A DNA stretch of 64,000 nucleotides from Limonium bicolor (Eukaryota; Streptophyta; Magnoliopsida; Caryophyllales; Plumbaginaceae): positions 119,971,503 to 120,035,502 of the forward strand of contig CM041783.1 of NCBI GenBank assembly GCA_023374045.1, given 5' to 3'. The position numbers were made by a program, and so were the translations under genes. Shown piece after piece: positions 44,812-57,245 of this stretch. Within the stretch, counting starts at the first letter, position 1, and each line of letters begins with the position of its first letter. A model generated the notes under the pieces. The model saw only the letters and a list, made by a program, of their open reading frames with translations. It was not told the DNA's origin and ran no database searches.

Positions 44812-45600
44812 TGTTGGATCGGGTGGCTAACTCAAACCAACCCAAGGTGTAAGTCTAAAAGTTGATTTGACTCAGTCTAACTTTTAAGGATAAGAAACAC
44901 TCTGGGACGTAGAGGCACTCATTCAAACTGGTTAAACTAAGTGTACGGAAGACTTAAAGAAACTGAAACGAATTAACGTGAGAGAGATAGACAGACTCTG
45001 TGGAACTCAGCAAGATACACAAATAAGCTATTTTATTTTCTGGTCAAAATAGAATAACTTACAAATGCCCACTAAGTAGAAGAGATCGACTTAGCAGTTT
45101 TTCACTCACTCATCCAATACACTTTCTGATCAGCTCAATGGTAAGTGTAGCAAACCTAGGATCTTCCTAGGCAGAGTCTATCTAGATGCACTTACTGATT
45201 TGGTACGTATTCTCTCTCTCTGACTTACAAAGATAATCTCTCCCTCTCACTCTAATCTCTAAAATGTTTCTCTATGAAAGCGCGAAAGAAACTAGCTATT
45301 ACAATGCTTATTTATACTGGTACTAGAAAAAACAGGTAGAGGGAGTTAGTTCAAAAATTGTCGTAACTAACTTAGTGGGCAAGGTCCTTAGGTGGTCTTC
45401 TGACTTGGGCCGTGAACTTCGGATGTGATGCGGGGTTGCATGACCATTGGAGCATTGAAAGATTCACGAGTTCGTTCCCTAGTTTTTGCAACGGCATGGG
45501 AGAGTCTGTGATGTTTCCTTAGTTGCGCGGACTCTCTTGTAGTAGCTTGTTCTTTGTGTTTGGCTGAGGATGATTGACTCTGTCGAGTTGACTGGCTATC
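44812..45600 (-). mobile_element. Probable LTR fragment (E), minus strand
   Basis: Read on the minus strand, the segment has a TATA box (TATAAATA, 45,309-45,316), a pyrimidine/purine leader with GAGAGAGAGA-type runs about 90 bases downstream, and an end ...GATCCAACA, compatible with an LTR terminus. No internal domain or second LTR is seen and no 5-bp duplication could be matched. The family is unknown, and a promoter-containing fragment of something else is possible. Confidence 0.35.
45309..45316 (-). promoter_or_regulatory. TATA box in fragment E
   Basis: On the minus strand CAGTATAAATAAGC is followed by a leader containing TTTCTTTCGCGC and then GAGAGGGAGAG. Confidence 0.45.
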
Positions 45601-46063
45601 TGTAACAGCCCAGTCTTAACCCACATGTGAGATATTGTCCGCTTTGGGCCGCAGCCCGCACGGTTTTGTTTCTGAGGGTGATGTACTCACACCACTCAAA
45701 AGGCCTCTCACAAGGGGAGAGTATCCCCACACCTATAAGGTGTGGTTCGTGCGCTCTCCCGGTCGATGTGGGAGGTGACCCCTACACTGGGTATCACACT
45801 CTACCCCCCTTGGGAGCCCAGTGTCCTCGCTGGCACACCGACCTGGGCCTGGCTCTGATACCATATGTAACAGCCCAGTCTTAACCCACATGTGAGATAT
45901 TGTCCGCTTTGGGCCGCAGCCCGCACGGTTTTGTTTCTGAGGGTGATGTACTCACACCACTCAAAAGGCCTCTCACAAGGGGAGAGTATCCCCACACCTA
46001 TAAGGTGTGGTTCGTGCGCTCTCCCGGTCGATGTGGGAGGTGACCCCTACACTGGGTATCACA
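45601..46063 (-). mobile_element. TRIM miniature retrotransposon (complete)
   Basis: Two direct repeats of 198 bp (45,601-45,798 and 45,866-46,063) appear identical. They start TGTGATACCC and end GGCTGTTACA on the minus strand. The 67-bp spacer reads, on the minus strand, primer site TGGTATCAGAGC (45,852-45,863) and, at the other end, AAGGGGGGTAGAG as polypurine tract. There is no coding capacity. An 8-bp hairpin CCACACCT/AGGTGTGG lies in each LTR (45,727-45,745). LTR, primer site, PPT and LTR within 463 bp define a terminal-repeat retrotransposon in miniature. Identical LTRs imply a recent insertion. Confidence 0.9.
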
Positions 46064-46170
46064 CATGCTATCACTCAACCCTTAACCCAAAGTACTAAAA
46101 TCTTAACTCGGTACTTCCTAAGATCGGTAATTCAGTCATCAGAGCGATACTTCACTTTGATACCACTTTT
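46064..46170 (-). mobile_element. LARD C internal stub with decayed primer site
   Basis: On the minus strand this matches the first 107 bases of the LARD interior (GATGACTGAATTACCGA and GGAAGTACCGAGTTAAGA). The primer site reads TGGTATCAAAGT, so it has two or three changes that also weaken the primer-site hairpin. The interior stops at the TRIM. Confidence 0.8.
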
Positions 46171-47972
46171 TGTAACACCCCAACTACAACCATACACTTA
46201 ACAACAAATTGCAGCGGAAAACTTAACTTATCGCATTACTTAACTCAATGGTGTTACACGTCGTTAACCACCCACGTGGCTAACAATGCTAATTCATATA
46301 CATTGTATCGGTCTGATGGACTAGATTCCCGAGCAACTACACATTACTATCCATTTCCATTAACAACAACCAATATACATATACATTCCATCTCTACCGA
46401 GTATTTACAAACTAATGTAGATAACAATTTCGGTCTTACTACACCTACAATACATACACAATTTAAATGGCTATCCATGTACAAATAACTACCCCGTCCT
46501 ACTCTCGAACGGCTTCCAGCTCCTTGTACCTGAAATAGGAAAGAAAAGAAAGGGTGGCCCCCCAGGGGGCTCAGCACCTTTGCTGGTATGGTAATCATGC
46601 AGCCAGCATACTACCGGGCCACGCACAACTAATTGTCGTCTAAGCATGCGGTTGATTATATTTAAATCATGCATATGAACTATAAACACATAACACATTA
46701 CATACCCACAACAATGGGGCTCAACAAAACAGTCAACACATCTATAGTTGATAAATCACTCATTGTGTTCTTTAACCCTAGAGGGTTTCTCCTCTAATGG
46801 AGTTATTTCCTTAATAGACGACACCACCCACTAGTCGGGTTATACTCAAATTCATCTTATAATAACCTGGATCCATATCCATGATCCGCATACCCCACAT
46901 AACAACTCATTTCACGGTTCAACTTACATACAACATAACATCGCAATAAGAATTGCAGTACAACCATAACACGTAACATAATGGGAACGGTTCTCTTTAG
47001 GAACCGACCCAAACATAGTTAGTTCACTTGTAGAGCCTAGAGAATGCTGCCAAACTCATGCTAAGCTCGTTACATAACTCGTTACCGTCCTGTTAGATGA
47101 ACGGATAACTTAATCCCAAGGTGCGTCGGATATAGTAATCCAAGCACACCGAACAAACATAGTATGCCCCTGGGCCTGACGTGAGTCAGTAAAATAGCAT
47201 TGGTTAAGCTAAAGGGAAGGTGGGATCCAAAAAGCAAAACAACCATAACATACGGTGAGGATCGAACCTGATATGACAACGACCCCCATACTCACACGCG
47301 TGGCCGGAACGACCGGACTCCTCACTCCCCGGTTAGCACTTGTTAGAAGTCCCATTATTGAAACTTAGTACATTAATTCACAGTTAGGTGTTTAGGTCTA
47401 GTAAGACACACACAAGGGTAGTAAACATACTTGCACGCACAAACAACACACAACCAACTCACGCATAGCCGTGGTTAGAACATTCCCATGGTTTGGGTCA
47501 TTAAATCCGAATACCGATCTCTTATGTGTTCCTAGTTTTGGTTAGCTACGGTATAACCCTATCGTGGCTAAACGGTATCAGAAAAACACATTGGCATACA
47601 ACCCGGTGTAATTCGGTAGAACACAGGTTGCAAGAAAACCATACCTGTCACCAAGGTCCACTCTATTGTGTCCTTCTAGGTTCCTCGAACAATTCTCGTA
47701 CAACTGGTAACATTGCAATTACTTTCATTAACATTGGGGTAACATATTTGTTTAACGACTAAAGCGCCCATAGTTAACCCTGTCATCCCATTATACTTAA
47801 CTTACTTATGTGATCTCAAGTTCACAACTTACACATTCACTCTCACACTTGTTTATACTTATAATGGACTTTAAAAGTCACAAAACAAGGCCTAATCATC
47901 TTTTAAAACCATCCCCAATCAATTCCCCATCATAACAACACTTAAAAAAATATTCTAGGGCATTTTTGAACT

Positions 47973-48157
47973 GGTCAGGGTTTGTGTCCGGGGTTACAAA
48001 CCCGGACCAATCCCGAAAATCAATTTCTGTGTTGTTTTTGCCTTGGTCCAGGTATGTGTACTTGGATACAGACCCGGACCACATGTTAAAATAGGTTTCT
48101 GGGACGTTTTTGAGGTTGTCCGGGTTTGTGTACTTGTTTACAAACCCGGACCATGTT
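47973..48157 (-). repeat. Hairpin array, LARD C LTR
   Basis: Three hairpins: GGTCAGGGTTTGT/ACAAACCCGGACC (47,973-48,008, one mismatch), an imperfect one at 48,045-48,081, and GTCCGGGTTTGT/ACAAACCCGGAC (48,118-48,151, perfect 12 bp). Confidence 0.82.
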
Positions 48158-49036
48158 TGTAGGTCCTTAAATTGACAGTTTTCGACCTCTTTTCAACCAC
48201 TAATTCACCTCCAATCATTTCCTAAACTTTCCACATGTTTTCTACATGTTTAAACACACTAAAATCATGCACTAAACCTTCCTAAATCATCACTAACTTG
48301 TTACTCAATTCCTTACTACAATTCCTAACACTTATAACATTTTTCCTTAGATTTCTAAGTGGTATATTATGCCTACTACCTCAACTAACCAAAGTGTTGT
48401 CTCACAAACATTACCACTACTTCAAAAGCATTATTTCTCACAACCACCTCCTTTACATAGCTTCTTCTATTTCCACAAGTTTACACTTAGACCTTCACAA
48501 GGCATTACTTTTCCTTTGTTTACCAAAACTTGAACAAGACTTAACACTTCACATATTATAACTTGGTGTGTATAAAACACTCATTTGATTTCTAAATCCT
48601 CCAAGACTATGCCTAAGGCATCTTAACGCTTAAGAACACCTTAATTCACCTTCTTTCACCATCTTTACACTTAACCATTCCTAGCACCTTCTAGATCATA
48701 AAATCTCATTACAATACACAAACTCTTTTGTTTATCAACTAAATTTTGCCATAGCTTCTCTGGTACCACCTTACACCAAAACACATAGTTTTTCCACCAC
48801 TATACAATCCAAGAACACTCAATCTCTTAATACACATTCTTACACACAAACATCTGGTTTTTCATCCTTTAACCATCAAAGACATTCACCTTAACAAGAG
48901 ATGTTGTTTACACACAACTAAACCCTTAAACTACACTACATCACAATATAGTGCATAAACATAAATTGCTTGGCACTTAGGCCCTTAAATTGCATAAACC
49001 TTAAACACTGAATTTCCACATTTAAATGACTTCAAC

Positions 49037-49542
49037 CTGCAAATACACACAACAATGCTCCCATGTCCTTTTAGTCCACCTTGTGGATAGTTTCCTAGCT
49101 CATTTCCCATTGGCTCCTTAGGTTATTTATTAAGCAAATATAGCTCAATTTCCTAAGACACATAATTACATCAAGATAGGTCATTTACCTCTTCTCTTCA
49201 AGATTTTCTCACTTGACTTCTTTCTTGATTGAAAATCGGCAAGGAGCTTTTATTACTTGTCAATCTTTTAACCAATACACATACAAGGGTAATGAGCATT
49301 AAGTTTAATACTCAAACTCATAATTAAACCCTAGATTTACATAAGTGTCTTAAACACTTAAAATAAAAGTTTACCTTGGAATTTGAAAGAGAACTTGAGT
49401 ATGTAACATGAGAGGACTCCTCCTAGTCCATTGAAGATCAATTCAATCTAAAAGAAGAGCAAGAAAATGCACCATTAAGCGGTGAATTTTTGGCTATACT
49501 CAAAAATGGAGGGAAACTTGGATTTTCTTTGATTTTCCTTAC
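49037..49542 (-). other. Predicted leader intron, LARD C LTR
   Basis: On the minus strand the donor is CTTCAAG|GTAAGG and the acceptor GTGTATTTGCAG|GTTGAAG. Length about 506 bases, near that in LARD A (493). Confidence 0.42.
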
Positions 49543-49844
49543 CTTGAAGCCAAGGAGAATGACAAGGCATGAAAAGATGAGCTCAAGCTCCATCAATGTT
49601 GAATCTTCATGCCACCAAAATGGAGTTCTTGAAGATTTGAAAAGAAGGAAATGAAGAGCTTGCTCCAACTAACACAAATATGGTCTTAGATTTTGATTTG
49701 GAGCATGAAGTTGGATTTGGCAAGAGTTTGAAGTTGCAGAAGTGTTCTTGCTGTAGCTTGAACGGTTTGGAGCAGAAGGAAGAAGAGGGATACGGTGGAG
49801 GAGGAAGGGAAGTGAAGAAAGTGAGGTGAGAGAATGTAAAATGT

Positions 49845-49872
49845 AAGATATTTACTTACAAAAGCAAATAGT
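49845..49872 (-). promoter_or_regulatory. LARD C LTR promoter core
   Basis: On the minus strand ACTATTTGCTTT, five bases, then TAAATATCTT, followed by ATTCTCTCACCTCACTTTC. It matches A and B in sequence and spacing. Confidence 0.52.
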
Positions 49873-50649
49873 CTTTTTACTTTATTTCTTTTTCTTTTCT
49901 TTAGTTGGCTGGCTAGGTTGGTGACTCACCGCCACTAAAACCGTGTCCCCTCCCATAATAAGGATATTTATGGTCTTTGTTGACCATTTAACTAATTAAA
50001 GTTGACTTAAGTCAAAACTGGCACTATTTGAGCACTATTCACAAATTAAGGCACATATTTGTGAAATTTTTGATTTCCCATTGATTTAGGCTTCCTAATG
50101 TGATACTAAGTAGTACACATGTTGATTAAAGAGTAATGATGGACATTTAGCCACTCAAAACCCATTTACAAGACAATTTTTAAAAAATGTGCTTTAAGAC
50201 TCCTTAAAGCACATTTTGTGTTTTAACTTGTTTTCAAGCTTTTCTTTCTTTAGTAATTAATTTAAAATGTTCATTAGCATGTTAATAAGGTCTAGGAATG
50301 TCCTTTAGGTCTTATACAAGGTTAGACCAAGTCTAGAGCAAGTATTTGCTTAAATTGACTTTAAGGTGTTTTCTTGTGGTTTGTTTGGTTTAATTGTCTA
50401 CTAGAGTTTCCTAAGGACTTAATTAGCCTTATCAAATCATAATTGAATATTATTAAGTCTTGGTAGGCTCTTTGGGTCCTAACCAAGTTCACTCCAAGCT
50501 TAGAGCATGTTTTTGCTCAAACTGTGTTTATGGTACTTTATTGTTTTTACTATGGTTTAAATTGGTCACTAATGTTTCTAAGGAACTTTTTATCCTTAAT
50601 ATACCATAGTTTAATGTTTAAACAACATTTCAAGGTTTGGGGTATTTCA

Positions 50650-51352
50650 ATCCGTGCTTTCCTTTGGTTAATTGGACAAGGTTTCGGTGCCTATTTACAA
50701 ACCGACCCAGTTTGTCCTATGGATGTATATCCCTCTTCAAGGTAAGGTCTAATGTATATTTTTCACTGTGTATAAGCAACACTTCTAGATAACTATTGGG
50801 ACCCCTCCTTAGTGATTCATTGTATCACAAGCTCCTTTCTCTACCTTGATGTCACACACTTATCGCCACCACATCGGTCTTCCTGAACAGGAGGAATTTT
50901 CCGTCTCCTTGGTGCCTTTCATTACATTGCCTCTACAGGCGACATTAGAGGTATGGGCAGCAGCGGGTGGGGTACCGTTCCTATTTCTCGGGATATGCCC
51001 CAAACGAGCAAGAGCGGTTCTTACCGTCTCAACGCTATTCGGGATTGTAGGACCTCCATCATCCCCCGAAATGCCTCGCCTTACGTGGGCTCTACCTCAC
51101 TTGACATATGTAATACAATATGTCGTGTTATTACTCGGTAATTTACCGTATAGTAATCAGTGAATATTAAAGTGCCATTAATACTAGCGCTTGCATGCAT
51201 TAAGCGTTACTAAGATGTGGACACACTATGACAACAATGGACCATACCTCACCACGTTTCCCGTTTTCCCAAGGTAAATCCTATGCTCACTGTCTCTTAA
51301 TCTTACTAGCACATCCTGTGATTAGAGCGGTACTCCGCTCTAATACCACTTT
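50650..51352 (-). mobile_element. Element D, 5' part of interior (minus strand)
   Basis: This sequence lies downstream of a tRNA-iMet-like primer site on the minus strand and upstream of the LARD C insertion. No recognisable gag is seen. A plus-strand open frame here (50,846-51,163) is antisense to the element and probably meaningless. Element D is related to the LARDs by its primer-site hairpin but not by obvious interior sequence. Confidence 0.5.
51321..51348 (-). other. Primer-binding site within 10-bp hairpin, element D
   Basis: On the minus strand the primer site is TGGTATTAGAGC (51,337-51,348). ATTAGAGCGG and CCGCTCTAAT (51,321-51,330 with 51,335-51,344) form a perfect 10-bp stem with loop AGTA, the same loop as in LARD B. 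Confidence 0.78.
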
Positions 51353-52790
51353 TGTGACACCCCCCGTTAACACCATATGATTGTAGCAATAATAAAAGAT
51401 GTCGCACCTGAAAATAAACCAAACCATTTACCCTGCGTGTTACCCGCCATTATCCCCCCGTGCGAATAACGAAGCGTCACATCTAGAACAACAATGATAA
51501 TACAGTACTAACTACAGTGATCATAGGTGTGCAACATTAATCCAAAGTTTACAACACTATAATCCCTACATTACTAGTGTGCAATCTACCTAATAATACC
51601 AAATGACCAAAATAGAATATCACAACCTATAGTATAACTGATAGGTATACCGCTAACTAATCCTAATATATCCCACGCTTTCGCGTCGATCTTCCAACAG
51701 TTACAAACCTGTAATGTGACGGCATATAGGCTCAGCCATACGCTGAGTATGCTAATAATGTGATCCTAGACCCTTTAGGTCACTTAGGTTTATTAGCCAT
51801 CTTACTTAACATATGGTTCGTTTCATGCTGTTCCGTTTACATGCATATTAAATAACTGTAAATGCGGAAATAAACATACAACAAGCATTCAATTATTCGC
51901 ATAACAATTTACAATAGTCACGTCAATTGCAATGATATCATCCACCTTAATCCTAACAAGGATAACAAGTTAACTGAAACAAAATCGTTTCTCGTGTTCA
52001 GTTTCCATCATTCGAAGCCCCGCTTCACACAGTCACACGGGTGTCAAGTTAAGGACAATTCCCTGCTTAACCTTACACTTTTCATAGTTGGATAGTAGTC
52101 CTATGCCATACTCCCAGTGGGTAAATGGACTTACTTGTCTACGCGGTAGACGTCCATACGGCCGAAGCCATGGTACCAATGGTAGCACACTCTGACTAAT
52201 GATCGTATCAGGCTTGTTAGATTAGCAAAATGAAAGTCACTCCATCGGAGTTCCTCTCTAGTGATCACTCTGCGTAACTTGCTGGAACGTATGCAGCCTA
52301 GGATAAACTAAACATACTTTTCACTAAATTATCATACTCTCATTTTTTGAGTATTTTAATTAATCTCCTGGAGATTTTTATCCCAGGTTATGGGAGAACA
52401 CAAATATTAGATGCCTCTCAGGACTTACACACATACCTAGAAGCCTTCTAGGTGATGTTCCAGTTCGAGTCATCCCTGTAAAGACGGTTATTACCGGGTC
52501 TCTAATCTAAGTATCTCACTTAGTGTTTTAGGAGTAATTTACAACCTTAGGTTTGCACTCAGAGTTTCCTCCATGTTGTTCACACACAAGTTGAGTGATG
52601 ATGGGTATCACTTTGTCCGATCGACGTTCGTGCACAGTTAATAAATGGTTTGACGGTCCAATCACATAAACACATACATAATACATGCATACCATAATTA
52701 CTCTTAACATTTAAACACACAATATGTCTGAACCCAAGGAAACCCTTAGGACGTTCAAACCACACATTCACATACCATTCACCATCATAA
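51353..52790 (-). mobile_element. Element D LTR (right border uncertain)
   Basis: On the minus strand the LTR ends GGGGGGTGTCACA five bases before the primer site. The far end is not certain; it is provisionally placed near CATTCACCATCA around 52,790, where the sequence becomes AT-rich. No coding frame is convincing. Confidence 0.45.
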
Positions 52791-54753
52791 ATGCTAGCGT
52801 GAAGTATATCTATATACTTTTATGGGTTATTTGATTTAACATTTGTAATGAATTGACTTATATTTCACACTTATCTTATGTTTTTCAAATATTTATATGA
52901 GAGTTGATATATTTTATTTGTCAAATGCAAGAAAAAATCTCAAATTTACATTTTTCATCTTACAACATAATAAACCGTGTTATATATATAGTATACGGCT
53001 GGAGTTTTGGTTTGAAATAAAAAAATAGAAGATGGCAAAGCCGGATGATTTTTGGATGGACACGGCTCCAATACAAGAAAAGAATGGGCTGCTATATTTG
53101 TTGGAGGAGGGGCTGCCTCACACAACAAATAATAAAGAAAAGTATACCTCTACACCATTTAGGTACAACACAACAAGGAGATTGCATTGACGATTTTCTA
53201 CAAAACAACAAACCTGAGCCGCGTCATGCACACATGATGAGTTTTGTTTTGTTTTATCTTTTACATGTAGAATTCTATTGGACCTATATTTTATCAAGTT
53301 AAACGTGAGGACTCGGAAGATTCTCTTCAACTGCTTATTTTTGGGATGGTTTGTGGCTGGTTATTTCAGTTAATTAGGGTTTATTGTATAAGGACTGGTC
53401 AATGAACTATTTATAATTCTTGAGTTTATTGCATAAAATGGTGAAAATTGATATTAATTGAATTCGACGGAATAGATGCGTGGAATAACCCGGGGAGCGT
53501 TTTTAATTCACTAGATTTTTAAACTGGCATTTGTTTTGTTTATTTTTATATGTTTTGTTTATTGAGTTAGTACATATACTTATATACTCTACCTAATAGG
53601 ATATTTACCATGAAGAAAATGGAATGAGCACATATGTTCATATTAGTTCAACGTTAGGGTGAGTGAGGAGAAGAAAATTGATTAACTCTAGACAAATATC
53701 ATTTCGTTATTATTTTTTACAATTTCTTTCATTAATCAATTTTCTTTTTTGTTAAGTAATCATTAATCAATTTTCTTATTCTTATTTTTTTTGTTAAACG
53801 GCAATTAAGAACTTAAAAAATTTTAACTACTATTTTTTCAACAACAAAATGCGGTCAACCATGATTATTAACATATTAATTCCTTAATTATTTTAAATCT
53901 ATCACCAACCATCATTTCACATTAACAAAATCCTTAAGGTTACATATCAGATCAACCTATATGATTAATACCATCTTCATTACGAGCCTTAACACCAACC
54001 GATTCACTACCCTTTAACTCCTTGCTTGCACTTAATACTTTAATGTTCTCTTAACACTTCCGGGTTTTCCAATCCCCTCTCATTAACCAACAACCAACCA
54101 CCAAATATATTCCATATCCAATTAGCAACTTTTTACTAACGTGTTTATGTGATAGTCTGTACCTAATTTGAACATTTACAAACAAGTTATAAAAATCCTT
54201 TTAACTCACTTATTACATAATTTGACCGCAAATTAGCACTTAACCACAAATATCATATCACCCATTATGTGCAAACACCACCGAAACAATAAGAACTCCA
54301 AATTTCACATTGCTCTCCACATCTCTAAACAATTAGGTGTACAGATCCAAGGTTTCCTCAGCCTTAGTATGGATACCACCTCCTTTAACACACAAACCTT
54401 AAACAAAAATCTTAATCTTTGATTAATTATCAAATTACTCTAATCTTAAGGTGAGTTTTCAGTTTAATTTACCATTGTCAGACAGTAAGGAAATCGGAAA
54501 CCATGATTATGAATAGCTCACATGAAAAAGGAAGTCCCGATGGTACACCATTGCGGGAATGTTCCTGCTGTTGCCTGGTTATCAAGCGGCTGACATTTTT
54601 TTGGCATGTGGAAATAGAGATAGAGTAAGAGAATGTGTGGAGTAGATACCGATTGAAACTAGGAACTAGTTTGAAAAAGAGGAAAAACTAACCCAGTATA
54701 TTGGTTGGAACCAGAAATTAAACACCACATCATTTTGCCTCTCTGATTTTGAT
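52791..54753. other. AT-rich stretch without a recognised gene
   Basis: Apart from a 52-codon frame near 53,032, I see no gene, LTR boundary or repeat array. There are A/T homopolymers and a short TA run (52,980-52,990). This may be true host intergenic DNA or an old decayed element. Confidence 0.4.
53032..53190 (+). CDS. Possible small ORF or exon fragment, unknown
   Basis: This 52-residue frame starts MAKPDDFWMDTAP with a TATATATATAG run about 50 bases upstream. It contains a leucine-rich stretch (NGLLYLLEEGLP). A possible splice donor TTTAG|GTACAA lies near its end, so it could be the first exon of a lost gene. No domain is recognised. Confidence 0.18.
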   Translation: MAKPDDFWMDTAPIQEKNGLLYLLEEGLPHTTNNKEKYTSTPFRYNTTRRLH

Positions 54754-55834
54754 TGTAACAACTTGAACACAGGAACAAAGTGAAACTGGCTGGTGTCCCT
54801 GATACGTCTTCGACTAGTCGTGGACGTCTTTTTATCTTATGTGAACTATTTGATATTGGAGGAAAGTACTTGATAACTCAAACTGGAAACTCCTTTTCAA
54901 TTGAGAATTTACACACATAAATTCACTCAATCACTCTGCCCTACCTACGGACTCTGAGACAGTTTAGGACTTTATCCCTAAGTCCTCTACCCACTCATGA
55001 TAGTAGGCCTACGAATCCCCAACCATTCCCCGACTGGTCTGTCTACCAAATACACACGATATTCTTTCACCAACCCAGTCCTACCCAGCTCAACAGCTTC
55101 CTAGTGCTTACACACACTTAGTCTAACTCACACTTGCTCTAGTTATCTCTCTTTTCCGTATTTGACCAAGTTAATCTACATAAGACGTTGTATATCATAT
55201 TTGTACAGGTATGTTTGGATGTGTAACAAATAGCCTATGATCTCCAAGACACTTGGAGTCGTTTGCTTCTTTATCCCAGCAAAGTATCCACGCTCGAATA
55301 CAAGCCAATCTTCAACTTGCTGTAGAACCATCAGGACACGTGTCGCCCAGTGGTTAAACACGTTGGAGGTGTGGGCTCAGGTGTCGGTCACCACTTGCAC
55401 TCTCCACTTGCCTCATTAATGCTCTTCTAGGATTTATCTAATGCTGCATAACGAGTGCCTCTTAATAGCTCTGACATTATCTTGTTATCTTGTTCATTAA
55501 TGAGCAAGACTTTGTCGTGGGCTAGTTGCTTGTGTGGATGCATGAGTGTGCATGAGTTTGTCGGCACACTTGATGTCATTTGTCTTTCTACTGTGTCTGA
55601 TGCATGAGAGATATGGTTGTGTAGTATTTGCCTTCTTGTGTGTACTAGAAGTTCTATCAGAGCTGTCCTGACAGGTGCCCGACTGGTTGGGCACAAATCA
55701 AGAACAAAGTGTGCTTGAAACCTTGCGTGCTAAGCCACTCCTCTATCTGTTTATCTGAATTCAAAGCTCAACAAACATATTATATAAACAACTCAGGTTT
55801 GCTATCATCAAAACTAAAGGATCTTGACTTAACA
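54754..55834 (-). mobile_element. Sirevirus-like Copia LTR (1.08 kb, minus strand)
   Basis: On the minus strand it starts TGTTAAGTCAAGATCC, directly after a polypurine tract, and ends GTTCAAGTTGTTACA. Length and start are typical of Sirevirus (SIRE/Maximus) Copia LTRs. It has short open frames only. The rest of the element lies to the right, so this is its 3' LTR. A sequence related to its last 150 bases is found again at 56,862-57,010. Confidence 0.7.
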
Positions 55835-55850
55835 ATTTCCCCCTTTTTTA
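55835..55850 (-). other. Polypurine tract of Sirevirus-like element
   Basis: On the minus strand TAAAAAAGGGGGAAAT directly abuts the LTR start. Two further motifs of the type GGCAAAGGGGGAAA lie upstream (about 56,083-56,095 and 57,138-57,152). Multiple PPT-like motifs upstream of the 3' LTR are a known Sirevirus trait. Confidence 0.65.
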
Positions 55851-56212
55851 TGATGGCAACCGATAACAAAATTGATTTTGATCATATGTACTTGACAGCT
55901 AATGGAAGTGAGAATATTCCCCCTAAGAGGGATTCCCCCCGAGTTCGTTAAAAGTAAAGTAATAATATGATAACAGCACAACAATACAACAACCTTATAC
56001 CGGGCCATAGTATGATTCAATTTCATAACACAAGAATGATAGACATGAGGTCACAAGTACATATCTTTATCTTTCTTTTCCCCCTTTGCCATACAACAAA
56101 AATAGGGGGTAACTACACGACCTACTTTATTGAAAAGGCCATAACATTCCATAGATTAAAAGACTACATGTTTGATAGAGACAGTCTAGATGGAGTGACG
56201 ATTGGGCGCATC

Positions 56213-56509
56213 CTAGGTGAAGACATCTAAGCCATGAGTTTTATCATCAAAAAATCCCTTGATGAGTGGTGATTCTGCGGTGGTAGAGGAATCTGATTGA
56301 TCGGAGTCTATAGAACAACTAATGCAATGAGGAGTGCAAGTGTGGGATGGGGTAGCACTTGTGTTGACAGACCAGGCGGTGATAGAGTCTGGTTGTATAT
56401 AGTTGTGCGCAACATACTTCCTCGGGTGTTTGGCGAACATGATCTCATCGATGGTGGAGTGAATGGTTTTCTCATTTGAGCGTGATGAACTTTGTGGCTC
56501 GTGTTCCAT
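56213..56509 (-). CDS. 98-residue ORF of Sirevirus 3' region, copy 1
   Basis: The frame is rich in Ser, Thr and acidic residues, with a conserved ending DS(T)TAESPL...DDKTHGLDV and middle HPRKYVAHNYIQPDS. It starts MEHEPQSS at 56,509 after a TATA-like TCTATAAA (56,561-56,568) and a short leader. A homologous frame with one stop lies at 57,246-57,575. The product is unrecognised; no membrane segment or zinc motif is evident. Conservation of the frame in a duplicated, otherwise diverged block argues that it was once translated. Confidence 0.4.
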   Translation of the reverse strand: MEHEPQSSSRSNEKTIHSTIDEIMFAKHPRKYVAHNYIQPDSITAWSVNTSATPSHTCTPHCISCSIDSDQSDSSTTAESPLIKGFFDDKTHGLDVFT

Positions 56510-56560
56510 GATTTGATAGGTGAAGGAATAATTATGAGTGGTAAATATTCGATCAAGGAA

Positions 56561-56568
56561 TTTATAGA
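56561..56568 (-). promoter_or_regulatory. TATA box before small ORF copy 1
   Basis: TCTATAAA on the minus strand, 52 bases before the ATG. The matching TCTATAAATAC of copy 2 is at 57,624-57,634. Confidence 0.4.
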
Positions 56569-56861
56569 CCACTTAGAGATATGGTCATCGACTGATCGAT
56601 GATGGGTAATAAATGATGTGTTACGTCTGGCTGTCGATCAGGTAGGCTTTTTAGGTGTCAAGTTATGAGATTGGATTAATTGAGTGATTGAAATGGAATG
56701 GCTCTGATCATATTATAATTTTTAATCAAGGAAAAAGCAGCCAATGCAATAAAGTCTTTTGTAAGCAAGATGTTCATTCAGAACAGAATATGTAACAGTT
56801 GCATTTTAGTTGATATTGAAAGTTCATTCGAAATAGATAGTATGAAACTAACAGATGCACC

Positions 56862-57010
56862 TGATGCGTACCCGATCGATCATGGACGTTTCGTTGTCCT
56901 AAGTGATGTACTTGATAGTTAAGGGAAAACACTAGATAAACTCAAACTGGAAACTCCAATTTATTGACAATTTACACACACAAATTCACTCAATCTCCCT
57001 TAGTTTGTTA
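56862..57010 (-). repeat. LTR-end fragment between the duplicated 3' regions
   Basis: Blocks CCTGATGCGTA, ACTCAAACTGGAAACTCC and AATTTACACACACAAATTCACTCAATC match the terminal part of the LTR (about 54,800-54,950). It separates two diverged copies of the 3' region (about 55,970-56,860 and 57,050-57,960). Confidence 0.6.
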
Positions 57011-57245
57011 AAGGTTGTTCAAGATAACAAAAAAGAGATAACAGCTTTTATACCATGACCATAGTAGAGTTTTCTACTAAGATAGTTATATAACACAAGG
57101 ACAGTAGCCATAAGTTCATAAGTACATATCTTTCTTTCTTTCCCCCTTTGCCATACAACAAAAATAGGGAGCAACAACATGACTTAATTTATTGGAAAGG
57201 CCATAATATTCAATAGATTACAAACTACAAGTGTGATCAGATAAG

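Larger units (their letters stand above)
46171..50649 (-). mobile_element. LARD C, LTR (4,479 bp, minus strand)
   Basis: It is bounded by TGAAATACCCC (complement at 50,639-50,649) and GGGTGTTACA (complement at 46,171). It contains, in minus orientation, the promoter core (49,845-49,872), a predicted intron (49,037-49,542), a three-hairpin array (47,973-48,157) and the conserved 3' block (about 46,560-46,650). It is diverged from both A and B LTRs, which makes it the most useful comparison for conserved structure. Only one LTR is present. Confidence 0.88.

Noticed and set aside
45627..46098. Repeated 64-85 residue frames in both orientations
   Set aside because: They are translations of the duplicated TRIM LTR, which is noncoding.
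50846..51163. 105-residue plus-strand frame
   Set aside because: It is antisense to element D, has no recognisable motif, and overlaps a second equally open frame, as expected for GC-richer noncoding DNA.
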